From positions 4,712,001 to 4,776,000 of the forward strand of contig NC_089422.1 of NCBI RefSeq assembly GCF_013426205.1: a stretch of 64,000 bases of DNA, written 5' to 3'. A model generated the notes under the pieces. It worked only from the letters and a program-made list of their open reading frames with translations, ran no database searches and had not been told where the DNA came from. Shown one piece after another: positions 1 to 11,962 of this stretch (positions within the stretch are counted from its first letter, which is position 1; each line of letters begins with the position of its first letter). The stretch is from Metarhizium brunneum (lineage: Eukaryota > Ascomycota > Sordariomycetes > Hypocreales > Clavicipitaceae). The position numbers and the translations under genes were made by a program.

Positions 1-1584
1 TGGGACCGGGCCACGGAACCGCATCCCGCTGTTTCTTGGAGTTCAGATTGCTTGGTGGTTTAGACTATCCAATGCGCCGGAGGTAGCAACACGAAACATC
101 AGCCCAGCCTGATTCTTTGTTGGCGTTGCTTGCCCATTGCAGTCCGGATGAGGGCTGGCTCTGACAAACAAAGCTCCAGAATGACTACTGACATACTCCC
201 ACCCCTCGACTTGATGGGTAGCTCCAAATGACATCTAAACCACTGGCCTTCACAGCGATTTCCGCTTACTGCACGATCGAAATGAGCTATTGTAGTTGCA
301 CATAATGCCATGATTATTTTGCTGGCGTGCATTTGACACCATTTTCGGTTGTATAGTAGAGTCTGTCCCTGTTGATGTCTGTAGTTGCTTCATCGTTCAT
401 GGCTATCATGCCTAAACCATCTATGTATGTAGTTTGGACATGACAAGGGCGTATTCGGAGTGGTGTGCCATGACGGTGCTGTCTGGAGCAGCGCAGATTT
501 CCGATACATAATTATCGAGCTGTGGGATGCCAAGCTGTACTCCGTATTGTATGCACATACTATTTATTGCATCTGAGACGCCCCAAACTTGTCCCAATGC
601 CGGCTATATCATGTTTCTGCATGCAATAGGTGGTGAGGTGCTTCTGTGCTACTCGTGGTTGGGCAGGTCTGAGCATGGCGGGCGTATTTCGGAATCCTAA
701 GGACCAAGCAGGCTCGAATATGGGATAACAGCGCACTAATACTTCACACAAGGACCAGATACAAAATCGGAGAAAGGGCATACAATGGCCCCTAGGCCGT
801 AACCAGCTGCAAGTTTTGAAGCAGGGCGGCAATTATCGTACCAGGCAGTTCAACGGCATGTACGGAGTATGTACATGCAGTATGCACGTCTCACTTTCGT
901 TCCAGGGGCACGTGCAGAGCCATGATGACTGGTGACGAAGAACAAAACGAGCTGGCTCATCAACTTGGCGATTGCACGGCGTGCAACGTAGCGGCCGGGT
1001 GCTCTGGGAAGCAGTCAGGACTCAGGAACCTCGAGATGCAGATGCCTGTTTTCTATTCAACGATGGCCCCGGGAGATGACACTTACAAGTCCAGAAATTA
1101 GCCTTGACGACGTTTCCGTGGCATTTGGCTTGCGTACATTGTAGTACTACTACCCAGGTGCCTAGGGTTGACCAACCGGGCACTCTGTACTCCGTAGATT
1201 GGCATTGTAAAGTGACTAGCTGGCCATGAGACAGAAACTTGATTGTGAGATGCGCCTCTGAACAGCCAATGACCAACGATAGTAGGCGACACAAAACGAT
1301 ATCTGCGGCAGGAGCACCTGACATCTGGACGCTTGGAACGAGGAAAGTGCTGCAAGTGCAGTAGGCACCTAGCTAGGTAGGTACAACCTTACTGTACTCC
1401 GTAGTTTACATGCAGTCAACCACCACCTACTCCGGCCCAGCTGTGGTAGTTTCTCAAGCCTCCACATTTATTCAGCTTCGCCTTCTCGGCGCAATTATTT
1501 CCATCATCACACAGCCGCCCAAAAAGCAACGGTGCCTGCGTATTTTCAGAACGGGCACCGTGGTTTCAGTACGAATGGTAGACT

Positions 1585-1602
1585 GTACGGAGTACTCCGT
1601 AC
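1585..1602. repeat. 18-bp perfect palindrome, dispersed motif copy
   Basis: GTACGGAGTACTCCGTAC is its own reverse complement. The same 18 bp recurs at 1748-1765. Shorter half-site copies are scattered through most intergenic regions of the window. Confidence 0.9.
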
Positions 1603-1747
1603 TTACAATGTATGTTTGTATGCACGTACATATGTTTTCGAATTAAACGGCCACAACCGATGCCCCTGGCAGCCCGTTTGGAAATTTCTGCTCTGATAAC
1701 TCTCCGTATGTATGTATGTACATTGTACATACATATGTACAGACCCC

Positions 1748-1765
1748 GTACGGAGTACTCCGTAC
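1748..1765. repeat. 18-bp perfect palindrome, second full copy
   Basis: It is identical to the palindrome at 1585-1602. The flanking sequences of the two copies differ, so this is not simply one duplicated block. Confidence 0.9.
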
Positions 1766-3841
1766 TGTATTCCGGCTCGTTGAACACTTGGAAATCGTTT
1801 TGGTGCCCTTGTCTGGTGCCCTTGTCTGGCTCCTCATTAGCCCCTCCCAATCACCAGTTGCTAGTCATCAATGAGTTGCGGCATCCTTGCATCCATGCCT
1901 CGCATCCTTGTTTAGCCTACTGAGCGACGAGGCTGGTTACTACCCACAAGACTTGGCCCCTTTGAGACCCTTGGCCGTTTTTCCAGGCATGGGGGCGAGT
2001 GGTGCCCTTTTTCCTTCTTGTTTCTGGGGCTCGGGCTAACCAGGGATTGCACAGACGAGAAGATACCCGACTGACTGGCTTCGCCATCCTGGCCAAGGCG
2101 GGCCAGCTTGCGGCGGCGTACCGTTGGCCAGTTGCTGACGATGGAAGCACCAGACCTCCTCCTAGCCATTACACTAGCGCCTCATGAACACTCTGAGGGA
2201 TGAAGCTGACTCTCGTGCTCCGTACTCCGTACCTGTGAGCTCTGTGTGCGTGGCTGTTGGCCAATCTCGCTGTTGCAGACAAACACGCAGGGTCCGCGAG
2301 TCTGCGAGTACGGAGTAGTGCGCCGCGTATTGATTCGTGCCGCGGCCGCCACTCGACGACAAGTCATTGTTCGATTGGCAGACTGCTCTCTTGAAGTGCG
2401 CATCCTGGATCTCAAATTTCAACTCCGTACGCAGCGCACTACTACTACTAGTAGCACTAGTAATAAGTCAAGTACTCCGTACGTGCTCGGGAAATCCGGT
2501 CCCCGGCACAAGGCTGGGAACGACCACAAACAGCCCTGGTCAGGCTTGTTCCTTGTCCGTTTCCCTGCGCCGTTGGTGTTCTGTACAGAGTACCTTTCTC
2601 GTGCCTCTGTCATCGTTGACCTTGGGAGTTTTTGCCTCTCTGCCCCTGGCTGGTTCCTTTTTCTGTCGACAAATGGTATATGTACAGCCTGTTCAACATC
2701 TTTACGTCGTGGCCTATTCTACTGCTTCCTTTCGCCCCCCGCCTCGTCCATCTCCCTCCCCCTCCTTTTGCAATTGAGGTATTCTGGCTTTTGTACGGAG
2801 TATTCCGCACGCCTCTCTCACTCGACTCGAGAGTTCGCTCGGGCCTGTCGTGTCTGTGTCCTTTTCAGCGGGGCAACTTTGAACCACTCAGAAGTTGAGA
2901 AGAGGACCCTTAGTCTCCGTGTCTCGGGTGAGACTCAAGGACTACATGCCATTATTGCACGGCGAATCTTGTTTGCAAGTACCGAGTTGATTCATGGCAA
3001 AGACGGGCCTGTGTCTTTGACAGGCAGCAAGCTCCAGCAGCTCAATCAACATTGGACGTCCCATGACGAATCGGGCCTGTGCGCGCAAAAGCAACAAGTT
3101 GTTCGAATATCCACGGACAGACACCCCTTTTCATTGACCAAACCGGCAATATCGCTACCAATTTCGTTTTTTTGCTCTCTAATAATACTTGTTAACTCAG
3201 CGGAGTTCAGGGATAAACAGTTGACAACCAATGCTGCAAGACACCTTCGACCTGTGTTTCTGGACAGAAACTTGAGGCTCCTCTGCAAGTAGTAGAGCAA
3301 CCGCGGCATTTTCCCTCGACGACTCTCATCGGCTCTCTAGAATTTGTCGCCGCAACATTTTCATTAAAACCAACCATTTTACGAAGCAAGGCGCTCTAGC
3401 GTTTCTCTCTCTCTTTGAATACCCTTACTTCGCCAGTTGCCGCTTGTCTGCTGCTCCTCGAAAGCTTTCATTCAAATCCTTGCGCCCCCCCATCATGCAC
3501 CGGACGTCTCCGCCATCTTCAGCGTAGCATTGTTGATACAGGGACTTGAAACACCACATCCTAGGATTCTGTGACACGGAACCAAACGAACTCTCCCCCG
3601 TTGCCCGCTCTAGCGCAAGCTTTCGTCTGCTTGGATTGCCTTTGCGTTCACACCCGCGATTGAAGTAATAGACATCATTCTCGGCGTGTTGTTCCCCTGC
3701 TGCCCGCCAAGTCAACTGCAACTCTGAACCCCCGTTCTATCATCTTCAAAGCAATAGCGTATTCGCGCATTAGCTCATTACTTGGCTAGCCTATTCTAGC
3801 ACTTGTCCCCAAGCCTCTAGCACCACCGAGTATATATCTCC

Positions 3842-6800
3842 ATGTTTAGTCGAATTCGAAAATACCAACGGAATTCAAAACATAGCCTCGGCTTCCAAAA
3901 TTATAACGGGGGAGATTCGGATTTCGCATCTCGCCTCGCTACTTTAGACCCAATAGGCTCTAGTCTTCCATCTGCGTCTCGGTCTGGAGTTCACACAGGC
4001 TCAGCGCCTGTCGCAGGCGAAGATTTTCTGCCTCAGCAAGGTACGAACAATTACCACTTCTTTGTTTAACCATTAGTCGAGGCAGCTTGGCGTGAACTTT
4101 CCGGCCTGGCATTAGTACCTTGGAAGCCAACATCGCTGACTGCTATCGTTAATAGGAGCTGAAAATAGATCGCACCCAACTACGATACTAGGCAGTAGGA
4201 GCCGCCGACGAGGCTCGGACGGGTCGATCAGCTCAACCGCCAGGGCACTACCTCGAAGAGTAGGCGCCATCGACAACAACGTCATGGCAAGCACCGCTGA
4301 TAGAAGCCGCCTACGGCGCGAAAGAACATTTGTCGGAAGTGAATGTGCGGTTTGCGAAGAGCCTCTAGAGCACACCCTCCAGGGCGAGCGTATCTTGCAG
4401 TTTTCCTGCTCCCACGTTTCCCATGAAGCATGCTTCTACGAATATATCCGCGAACTTGACGGGCAATACTGCCCGACTTGCGAAGCACCGCTGCATCTTG
4501 ACACTAGCCGAGGCGGCAACGTTGTTGACATTAGTTCGTCTCCCAAGATAGCGAACGATTTGGAACTGGGCACTAACTCGGAGGTAGACAAAATCAGCAA
4601 CCTTGTACGAACCGCGGGAAGCGATACAAGATCTACGCCTACACCAACTCCGGCTTGGGACAGCCAAACAGTACGACCACCAAGCGTTGACAGCTCTCAG
4701 AGAAAACCCCATTCTCAGCAGCCGAGCAGCCTTGGACGAGATAGCGGGACACGAGGAAGCCACCGTGACAGCCGAGACGCAGCACTGTCTGATCGGTACA
4801 GCTCTTCTAGACATGCCCGAAGCGATAGCGAAGTCACTGGGGTGGCCTCGTCTGGCGGGTATCCCGAAACGATGCAGAGTACACCTTGGCGGCATGATTA
4901 TGATGTGCAAGCGATGGAAACAACTCCCGGCAGTCCGCGTACTATCTCTCGAAATCCAATTCCTTCTCCAACCGTTACAGTTCGATCAGAGTTTCCTACC
5001 ATCAATCGTTCTCGACAACAGCAGACCCTTACTTGTTTGGTCACGGTGGAGGTTGCGGATAACAAATGGAAGCCTGATCCGGAGGACATCGGTTCGTCGC
5101 CGCATCTAGCACAACAAGTTAGTTCTAAGATTGATGAGATTGCGACACGGGTGGTGACACCTACGCCAAGCGTCCCGAGGTTTATTCCTTACGAGTCTCC
5201 TGAGGTTCTGGAGGAGATGACGGAGAATTTGCGAAACCGTGTTGACAACTGGCATGGCTTGGATTTCAGCAGGTAAGTTACTGTCTCTGTGCCTTATCAG
5301 ACAGGGCAAGGATAGCGGCCTTCTACAGTCTGGTGCTAGTGACTTGACGGGAAACTAATAGTTGACGTCTAGATTCGGCCAGCTAAGGTTGTATGGCACT
5401 TTACGAGTTGGTAAAGACAAGGTTTCGTGGCAGGAACTCGAATGCTACCTGTTTGCCGAGATGCTTATCTGTGTGAAGGAGAAAAAGCTACCTCCTCAAG
5501 CTGTCACGCAGTGGGATGACGATGGTGCTCCTAGAAAGGCAACACGCTGTACACTCAAGGGCAGTATTCTTATCAAAAAGCATCTGAATGAAGTGTCCGA
5601 AACAGGGACCATTGATGAGAATGTCTTGACTCTTAGTCTCTCTGTCGCCGAACTGCCGCAATTTCACCTCCGCTTCGACAACAGAAACCAGCTTAAGCTG
5701 TGGAATCAAGCACTTTTGGATCTGAATGCCGTCGAAAATTCTCTTTTTCGAAGCCCCGAGTTTGATCGTGGCGAGGTGTCTGAAGGGGACGAGGAAGTGG
5801 AGTGGCAACGATCACGGCCACAGAGGGTCTCCTCTACCGCCTCGTCATGGGGACCGAAATCCGTCACCACTGCACCTACAGAGTATACCAACTTCGCAGT
5901 CAAGACACCATATCATCCGTATTCCCTGGTGCATGTCCCAATTGATGTGGTAGTGGTTGTTCCAATATCCTCGTCAATGCAAGGTGTCAAGATCAACCTT
6001 GTTCGCGACGCGTTGAAATTCATGGTCAACACTCTTGGCGAGCGAGATCGCATGGGGCTCGTTACGTTCGGGTCTGGGGGAGGCGGAGTGCCTATTGTCG
6101 GGATGACCACAAAGGCGTGGCCAGGCTGGACCAATATCCTTTCTTCAATCAAGCCTGTTGGTCAGAAGAGTCATCGTGCCGACGTTGTTGAAGGCGCAAA
6201 CGTCGCCATGGATCTGCTTATGCAACGCAAGCATAACAACCCCATTGCATCAATTATGCTTATCAGCGATGCGTCAACAGCGGATGCTGACTCGGTTGAT
6301 TTTGTAGTGTCTCGAGCGGAGGCTGCCAAGTAAGTAACAATCTGTCCCACTTGCACGCATTCATTCATGATCGAAATATGATGGTTGGACTAATGGGATA
6401 TCTAGAATCACCATTCATTCTTTTGGATTAGGGATGACTCACAAACCTGACACCATGATTGAATTATCTACGAAGACAAAGGCATCCTACACCTATGTGA
6501 AAGACTGGATGATGCTACGAGAATGTCTCGCTGGCTGCTTGGGATCGATGCAGTCCCTATCCCATCAAAATGTCAAACTGAAACTGAAGCTCCCAGAAGG
6601 CTCACCTGCCAAATTCCACAAGATTAGCGGAGCCCTACAAATGACCAAGAGAGCCAGTGGTCGTGATGCAGAAGCCGCTCTAGGCGACCTCAGATTTGGC
6701 GACAAGCGAGATATTCTCGTTCAACTTGTCATTATGCCAGACAGCACGTCCCAAGAGCAACTCCCACAAGACCCGTGGGATAACATCGTGTCCGGATTGG

Positions 6801-7633
6801 AGGCGCTCGGTGGTTCGGTAGAGAACGATGCAGAGCGAACACTATCCGTTGAAGAGGTACCGTTGGTTCAGGCGGACTTGAGCTGGGGTGATATTCTCCG
6901 TGAGGGTACTCTTCAACACATGCCACGGCCATCCCTTCTAGCAATCACTATGCTGCCTCCAAGCTCCAGCCAGAAGAAGGCTTGGCATAACTCCCCACCG
7001 ATTCCACCACATCCTAGCATTGTCCAGCGCCGTATGGAGCTGCTGACGTCGGACATGCTTACGCGGGCACTGACCTTGGTAAGCCGTGGCCAGCACGACC
7101 GCGCCCATACCTTGTTGAGCGAAACGAGATCTATTCTCAAGGGTTTGGGTAAAGGCGGACTGCCTCCAGTGCCCTCTCCACCGAATAAACCTAGTCCGAC
7201 AACAACACATCCAGGCAACGAGTCGTCGCCCAATCCAGCTGGAACCCCTGACCGGAAGCGCAGCCCATCTCCTCCTACCTCCGCCACCTCTTCTGGCGGA
7301 AATGGCTATCCGGCAACTCAGATCGCCCGAAGTCGCTCTAACGATGGTCTTGGACTTGGCAGTGGTATAGATCCAGGCACGGTGGCTGCTTTGGATATTG
7401 AATTGGAGAGCAGTTTGGAGTGGATCAACCACCCAGCCGTCTTTGGACGGGACAGCCGCAAGGCTGTTCTGCAGGCTATTGGAGTTATCAGCTCGCAGCG
7501 TGCGTTCACTTTTCGAACGCCGATTGAGACCCTCTGGTCTGGCCGCGTGAGTGGTATCCGGCGCCTTGCTGATAAGAGCAGGGAGTGGCGAGAGGAAGGC
7601 GGAGGCGAAGGTGGCATCATGGAGGAGGCATAG
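3842..7633 (+). CDS. Far1/Ste5-like RING-PH-vWA scaffold protein
   Basis: Four exons, 3842-4040, 4156-5272, 5373-6329 and 6406-7633, give 1166 aa; all three introns are GT-AG and keep frame. A RING finger lies at about residues 130-175 (Cys130, Cys133, Cys151, His153, His156, Cys159, Cys172, Cys175). A PH domain follows at about 440-556 and a vWA domain starts near 625. A Ser/Pro/Thr-rich linker separates RING and PH, and the C-terminal half is proline-rich. The order RING, PH, vWA is that of the yeast pheromone MAPK scaffold Ste5 and of Far1-like proteins of filamentous ascomycetes, so a scaffold role at the membrane in mating or cell-fusion signalling is inferred. The vWA metal site looks degenerate: the position of the first Asp of DxSxS reads Pro (VPISSSM). 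The start ATG is the first in frame. A RING-type ubiquitin ligase without a scaffold role is the alternative. Confidence 0.85.
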
Positions 7634-8350
7634 CTGCCGGTATCTACATTCCCGGCGGTGTGCTCTCAGACGTCAATTGCTACCCTTTCCCTTGTTTGCC
7701 CTTCGTCAATTCCACTTTGTAATGTTTAACATGGCAATGGTGGCCGCTCTCTGGTTGGAGGTAGCTGGTCCCATCACACCGTTTCGTTATTTTCATTTCT
7801 TACGCCTTGACGTTTTATGACAGTCCACAACTTCACAATCTTTGAAACCGGTGTGCTTTATAGCACCCACAGGCCGAACTCGAATACAGATGTCTCATAA
7901 CACATCTACCCGACCAGGTCAAATATACCATTCTCTACGTCAACATCATGTCGCATGCCGCACAAAAAAGCTACATCTATTTCAACCCTTTCTACTATAC
8001 CCCTCGCGCCCCCAGAAATTTGTAGCGGCGTGCTGTCTTGGCTATCTTGTTTTCCTTTTTGAGGTTTTATTCTTTTGAATATATTACACTACGACAACCT
8101 TGCTTCTTAGGACTCGCACAGACCATAGGATTCCTTAGCAATCGGCTCTGAGCTTCTCTAATATGGCCAATGTTTTGCCCCTTTCACAGCAAATAACAGC
8201 TCCTGGTCGTGTTTATAGGTTATTATGGCTGGTTCTAACTCACCTGTCGTTTTGTTCGATGATCTCTTTCACCTTCGATAATGTAATACGAGGGATGCTA
8301 GGGGACATTTTGGCAGGGAGATAGCAAGATACAGAGCTTGAAGAATACAC

Positions 8351-8388
<38 letters not shown>

Positions 8389-8787
8389 CCAGGTATATAT
8401 AGGCCCTCATATATCATGATATGACGGCGGTGATGCTTTTAGCAAACCTATTGGGAAAATCTAGATAGATGTGTGATGCTGATCTATTATAATCTACGAG
8501 TTTCAACCGATATCGCATCTTTTTGGTGGACGCAATAGAATGCAGAGTGGCAATGATTTGATTGGACAATCCCACTGTCTCCTTGTCTATTCATCCATGT
8601 TTTCCCTCAAACGATTTTGTTGCGCCATACATATTTCCATTCCCAGATGAGAGAGGGTAGATATCTAAGGTAGATATCTAAGCGACTGCCGCATTTTGTC
8701 TCTGGGGACGAACCAACCAGAAACTCCTTCACCTTCTGTAACTTGGAATTGAATTTTTGTTTTACTTTACCTAGCCCATCGCCCAAT
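7634..8787. other. Intergenic region between two convergent genes
   Basis: The 3' ends of the scaffold gene (+) and CCT8 (-) face each other here. The stretch is AT-rich and holds a dinucleotide microsatellite and a direct repeat GGTAGATATCTAA at about 8656-8681. I see no gene. Confidence 0.7.
8347..8388. repeat. Compound (AC)n/(TA)n microsatellite
   Basis: About 8 AC units (8347-8362) are followed, after a short CATAC spacer, by about 11 AT units to 8388. It lies in the 3' intergenic space. Confidence 0.95.
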
Positions 8788-10640
8788 TTAGTCCTCATCC
8801 CAGTTCTGTCATGATACGTGTTAGTAAATTTTTGTAGGAGATATGAAGAGGGCTAGAAACTCACAGGGTTGGGGCCAGGGGGTTTGGGGCCACCAGCCTG
8901 TCTTGCGACAATGATCTGGTCGACGGATAAGACGGTGCGGGCGGCTTCGGTGGCGAGCTTGATAGCCCAGGATTTTGAGGTGAGAAGATCGAGTATTCCT
9001 TCCGAGTTTGCATCCAGGGTGCCGGTGTTGTCGTTGTTCTAGGGTTGAGAGTGGGTGTAAGACAGCTGCAAGACGTTGAGCTTGTTTGCAATGATTTGAA
9101 ACTTACCTCTACGTCAACGCCGGTATCGCCATCTTCATTCTTGTGGTGAGCAGCATATAATTTACTCAGAACCTCAGTGGCATCGAGGCCACAGCTTTCT
9201 GCCAAGGTGCGAGGAATGACCTCGAATGCTTCACCGTACTTTTTGATGGCATACTGGCTTAGTCCTGGGGTCTTTTCGCCTTGGGCTTGTATTCTGGCGC
9301 TTAGTTGAATTTCTGTAGCTCCGGCACCAGGCACGAGGCGAGGATCACGGGTGATGGCCTTGACAACGTTGACACCGTCATCGACGGCGCGCTCTACGTC
9401 GTCAAGGTGATTCTGGGTGGCGCCACGAAGGACAAGGGTGGCAGTTCTGGTGACTTCGTCTTCTTGTCTGAAGACGGTGACGCGGTCACCACCAATCTCG
9501 AGGGTCTCAACAACGTCAATGTTGCCCATTTCATCAGGCATAGGGGCACCTAGTCGGGCGAGAGGGGTGGCACCGACAACCCGGCATACCCGGCGTAGCT
9601 CGAATTTGCTGAGGATTCTGATGCAGAGGATACCGAAACGATTAAGGTAGTGCATGGCTAAATCGCCAACCTTGTCGCCGCAAACAACAACACGGAGGCC
9701 AGAGTCATGCAGTTCCTTGATGGCGGTCTCGAGCTTGGCCTCCTCGCCTTTGCTAAAGTCCATCATTTCCTTGGCATTGTGCAGCAGTACAGTGCCCTTG
9801 GTCTCGGTCTGGCTGGTATCGATGGGGCAGGTGAAGACGGCAACCTTGGCACGACGGGCCTTCTTGACAGAACCATCGGGTTCCTTGGGGAACACCATAC
9901 CCTTGACGACTCGGCTCTGCTCCAGGCTACCACCCATGATCTTGACGACGCGGATATTGTCGACGTTGAAGTTGGTAGGGTTTTTCGGCAGAACGGCCAA
10001 GACGGCTTCGGCGACGAGATCAGCCAGGAAGTCCTCGTTGCCGTTCTGCTTGCTGGCGATGACGGTTCGAATAGCCTTGCTCAGCTCCTCCTGATCACGG
10101 ATGTCTTCGACCTTGTCGACGGCAAGCTTCTCGAGCGTCTCGAGGGCAAAGTTCTGTGCCTTTTCGTAGCCCATGACGACGTCTGAGGTTTTGAGGCCCA
10201 TTCGCAGAAGGTCCTCGGCTTTGCGAAGCAGCTCACCGGCCAAGATAATGACCAGGTTGGTGGCGTCGCCCATCTCGGCTTCCTGCTGCTGACTGGCCAT
10301 GACGAGGAGTTTGGCGGCGGGGTGGACGACATCGAGCTCCCGGAGAATGGTAGCGGCGTCGGAGGTCAAGATCATCTTCTGAAGGTGGTTGATGACAACC
10401 TTGTTGCGGCCGTAGGGGCCAAGAGAGGTCTGGACAGTGGAGGCAATGGCACGGCAGGCGTCGATGTTTCGCAAGACGGCGCCATCTTCGGAATCATAGC
10501 TGGTGATGGCCCCCGCATGTTAGCAAAACTTGATGCGGCGGGGTGTTGATGAGAGCGAGGGCATTGGGCGCAGCAACTCACTTGTTGTAGCCTTGCTTGA
10601 AGAGGCCCGCGTTGGGGGCATTTGGGATGTTGAGAGACAT
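8788..10640 (-). CDS. CCT8: T-complex protein 1 subunit theta (CCT8 chaperonin)
   Basis: Exons read on the minus strand are 10640-10582, 10499-9107, 9038-8865 and 8805-8788, giving 547 aa, the usual theta length. The cytosolic CCT/TRiC ring folds actin, tubulin and other proteins using ATP. Group II chaperonin signatures are visible: TSLGPYGRNK near residue 44, SDAATIL, GDATN in the nucleotide site and VPGAGATE in the C-terminal equatorial part. The N-terminus, starting MSLNIPNAPNAGLF, fits theta orthologues and fixes the start at 10640, although the frame stays open upstream. The last coding exon is only 18 nt (Asn-Trp-Asp-Glu-Asp-stop); it restores the acidic theta-type tail that would otherwise be missing. 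Introns are 82, 68 and 59 nt. The gene is divergent from the HMG-box gene across a 1.3-kb spacer. Confidence 0.96.
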
Positions 10641-11220
10641 GGTGGCAAGGCGGTGAGATGTGAGACGTAAGACTAGCAGAGGCTCACCACACTCGGGCTT
10701 GCGACGAGTAGAGGCGGCGGCGGTGGTGATGGAGGCGGCAGATTTGTCGTGGTTCTTGTGCTTTCCACTCGAAAGCTCCCCCGTGGAAATGGCCCCGCCA
10801 GAAAATCTGTGGTGGTCGAGTGTGGTGCTTGCAGCCTTGGTGGTGGTGGTGGTGGGTGGTTCCTTCCTGCGTTGGTGCTGCATCTGTGGCCCTGGAGGGT
10901 CTTTAGTTAATCCGCCTCCACCACATGTGCAGTCAGTCAGTCGCTCATGGAGTCGCCCATGGCGTCCGAATACCGGCATGTCCCGAGCACCCATGTCACC
11001 CATGTCACGTCTGGTCCAACTGGAAGGTACACCAGCACCAGCAATGCAGGCATAAACCATTGAACACCACGTCGGCGCTGGGCTTGCGCACATGGGACGT
11101 GGGAAAGACCAAGTCGACCAGTTTGACTCCAATGCACCTGTTTGTGCCCTTCTGACGCGCCAATCGTCTCGTCGCATCACAGCCTTGCGTGGCCTCGCTC
11201 GCACGCAACCTCAATCGTCA

Positions 11221-11276
11221 TCTCCATCTCATCTCCATCTCATCCTCGTCCTCATCCTCATCCTCATCCTCATCGT
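11221..11276. repeat. (CTCATC)n-type pyrimidine-rich simple repeat
   Basis: Imperfect CATCTC/CTCATC hexamer repeats lie in the promoter or leader of the HMG-box gene. Confidence 0.85.
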
Positions 11277-11659
11277 CCTGCCTCCTCGTATCCGTCCTCG
11301 TCTACTTCCTCACTGCCCACCCACTCGTCCTGCGGCGGCGTCCTTGAAAGCATCTCAGCTCAGCTCTAGCCTCTCCACTGCCTCGTGCCGGTGCTTCTCG
11401 ACGCCATCACCTCCCGCGCCCCCTTTCTCTCTCTCTCTCTCTGCCCACGCAATTGATTCGGCTTTCCTTGTAAACAATTGGATTCATTTTTTGCTGCTTG
11501 GTCATTGCTACCGCTTGCTTTGCTTTTGCATCGCCATCCGTTCGGCCCTCCACCCTCCGATTGTCCGCCTCCCTCGCCCATCATCCATCGCATTAGGACC
11601 CGCCCTCGTCGCTCAAACCCAGCGCCTTTCGTATTATTATTACTGTTGTTGCTGCCGCT

Positions 11660-11817
11660 ATGGCGCCGCCATCCAGTGAGTGTTACTGCTCTGCTCCCGT
11701 GCCTGCTCGACTGATTCGTCCTTCTCGTCTCTTTCAGGCGAATCAATGGAACATGGGCCATTTCCCATTTCCCATTTTCCATTTTCTGCCCACGGTTGCC
11801 GCACACCTCCATCATAG
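11660..11817 (+). other. Possible spliced upstream ORF in the leader of the HMG-box gene
   Basis: An ATG at 11660 begins a frame reading MAPPS. A consensus donor (GTGAGT at 11676) and an acceptor (TTTCAG ending 11737) would define a 62-nt leader intron. The spliced frame then gives 31 codons and a TAG at 11815-11817, 145 nt before the main ATG. It could be a regulatory uORF or simply a leader intron; no transcript evidence is available. Confidence 0.35.
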
Positions 11818-11962
11818 TCCCTCCCGTGTCGCGCTAGTCTGCGCAACACCTTGAGCCTCTTGCTTCTCGACATCCAGCATCCACTTTCCGTTTCTTCCCT
11901 TTGGCGCATCGTCAGCTTTCATCAAAACACGCCGCTGTGCCATCGTCACGACAACAGCCGTC

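Larger units (their letters stand above)
1..3841. other. Gene-free, motif-rich region upstream of the RING-PH-vWA gene
   Basis: No recognisable protein was found on either strand. The stretch carries many copies of the TACTCCGTA/TACGGAGTA motif, including two perfect 18-bp palindromes at 1585-1602 and 1748-1765. It also holds runs of TATGTATGTACATAC near 1707-1740 and ACTAGTAGT tracts near 2445-2465. An open frame at 2246-3292 (+) runs through several motif copies and resembles no family, so I treat it as chance. The last 1 kb or so before 3842 is pyrimidine-rich on the + strand and probably contains the promoter and a long 5' leader of the downstream gene. Confidence 0.6.
10641..11962. other. 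Divergent promoter region, CCT8 and HMG-box gene
   Basis: This spacer must hold both promoters. It is pyrimidine-rich toward the HMG-box gene, with a CTCATC-type repeat (11221-11276) and a CT run near 11426-11443. A probable leader intron and a short upstream reading frame start at 11660. No independent gene was recognised. Confidence 0.65.

Noticed and set aside
2246..3292. A 348-codon open frame on the + strand upstream of the scaffold gene
   Set aside because: It passes through several copies of the dispersed intergenic motif, has unprotein-like composition and matches no family I recognise. It more likely lies in promoter or leader sequence.
10578..11204. An in-frame upstream extension of CCT8 (ATG near 11204)
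   Set aside because: CCT theta proteins begin with the segment coded from 10640; the extension has no family support.
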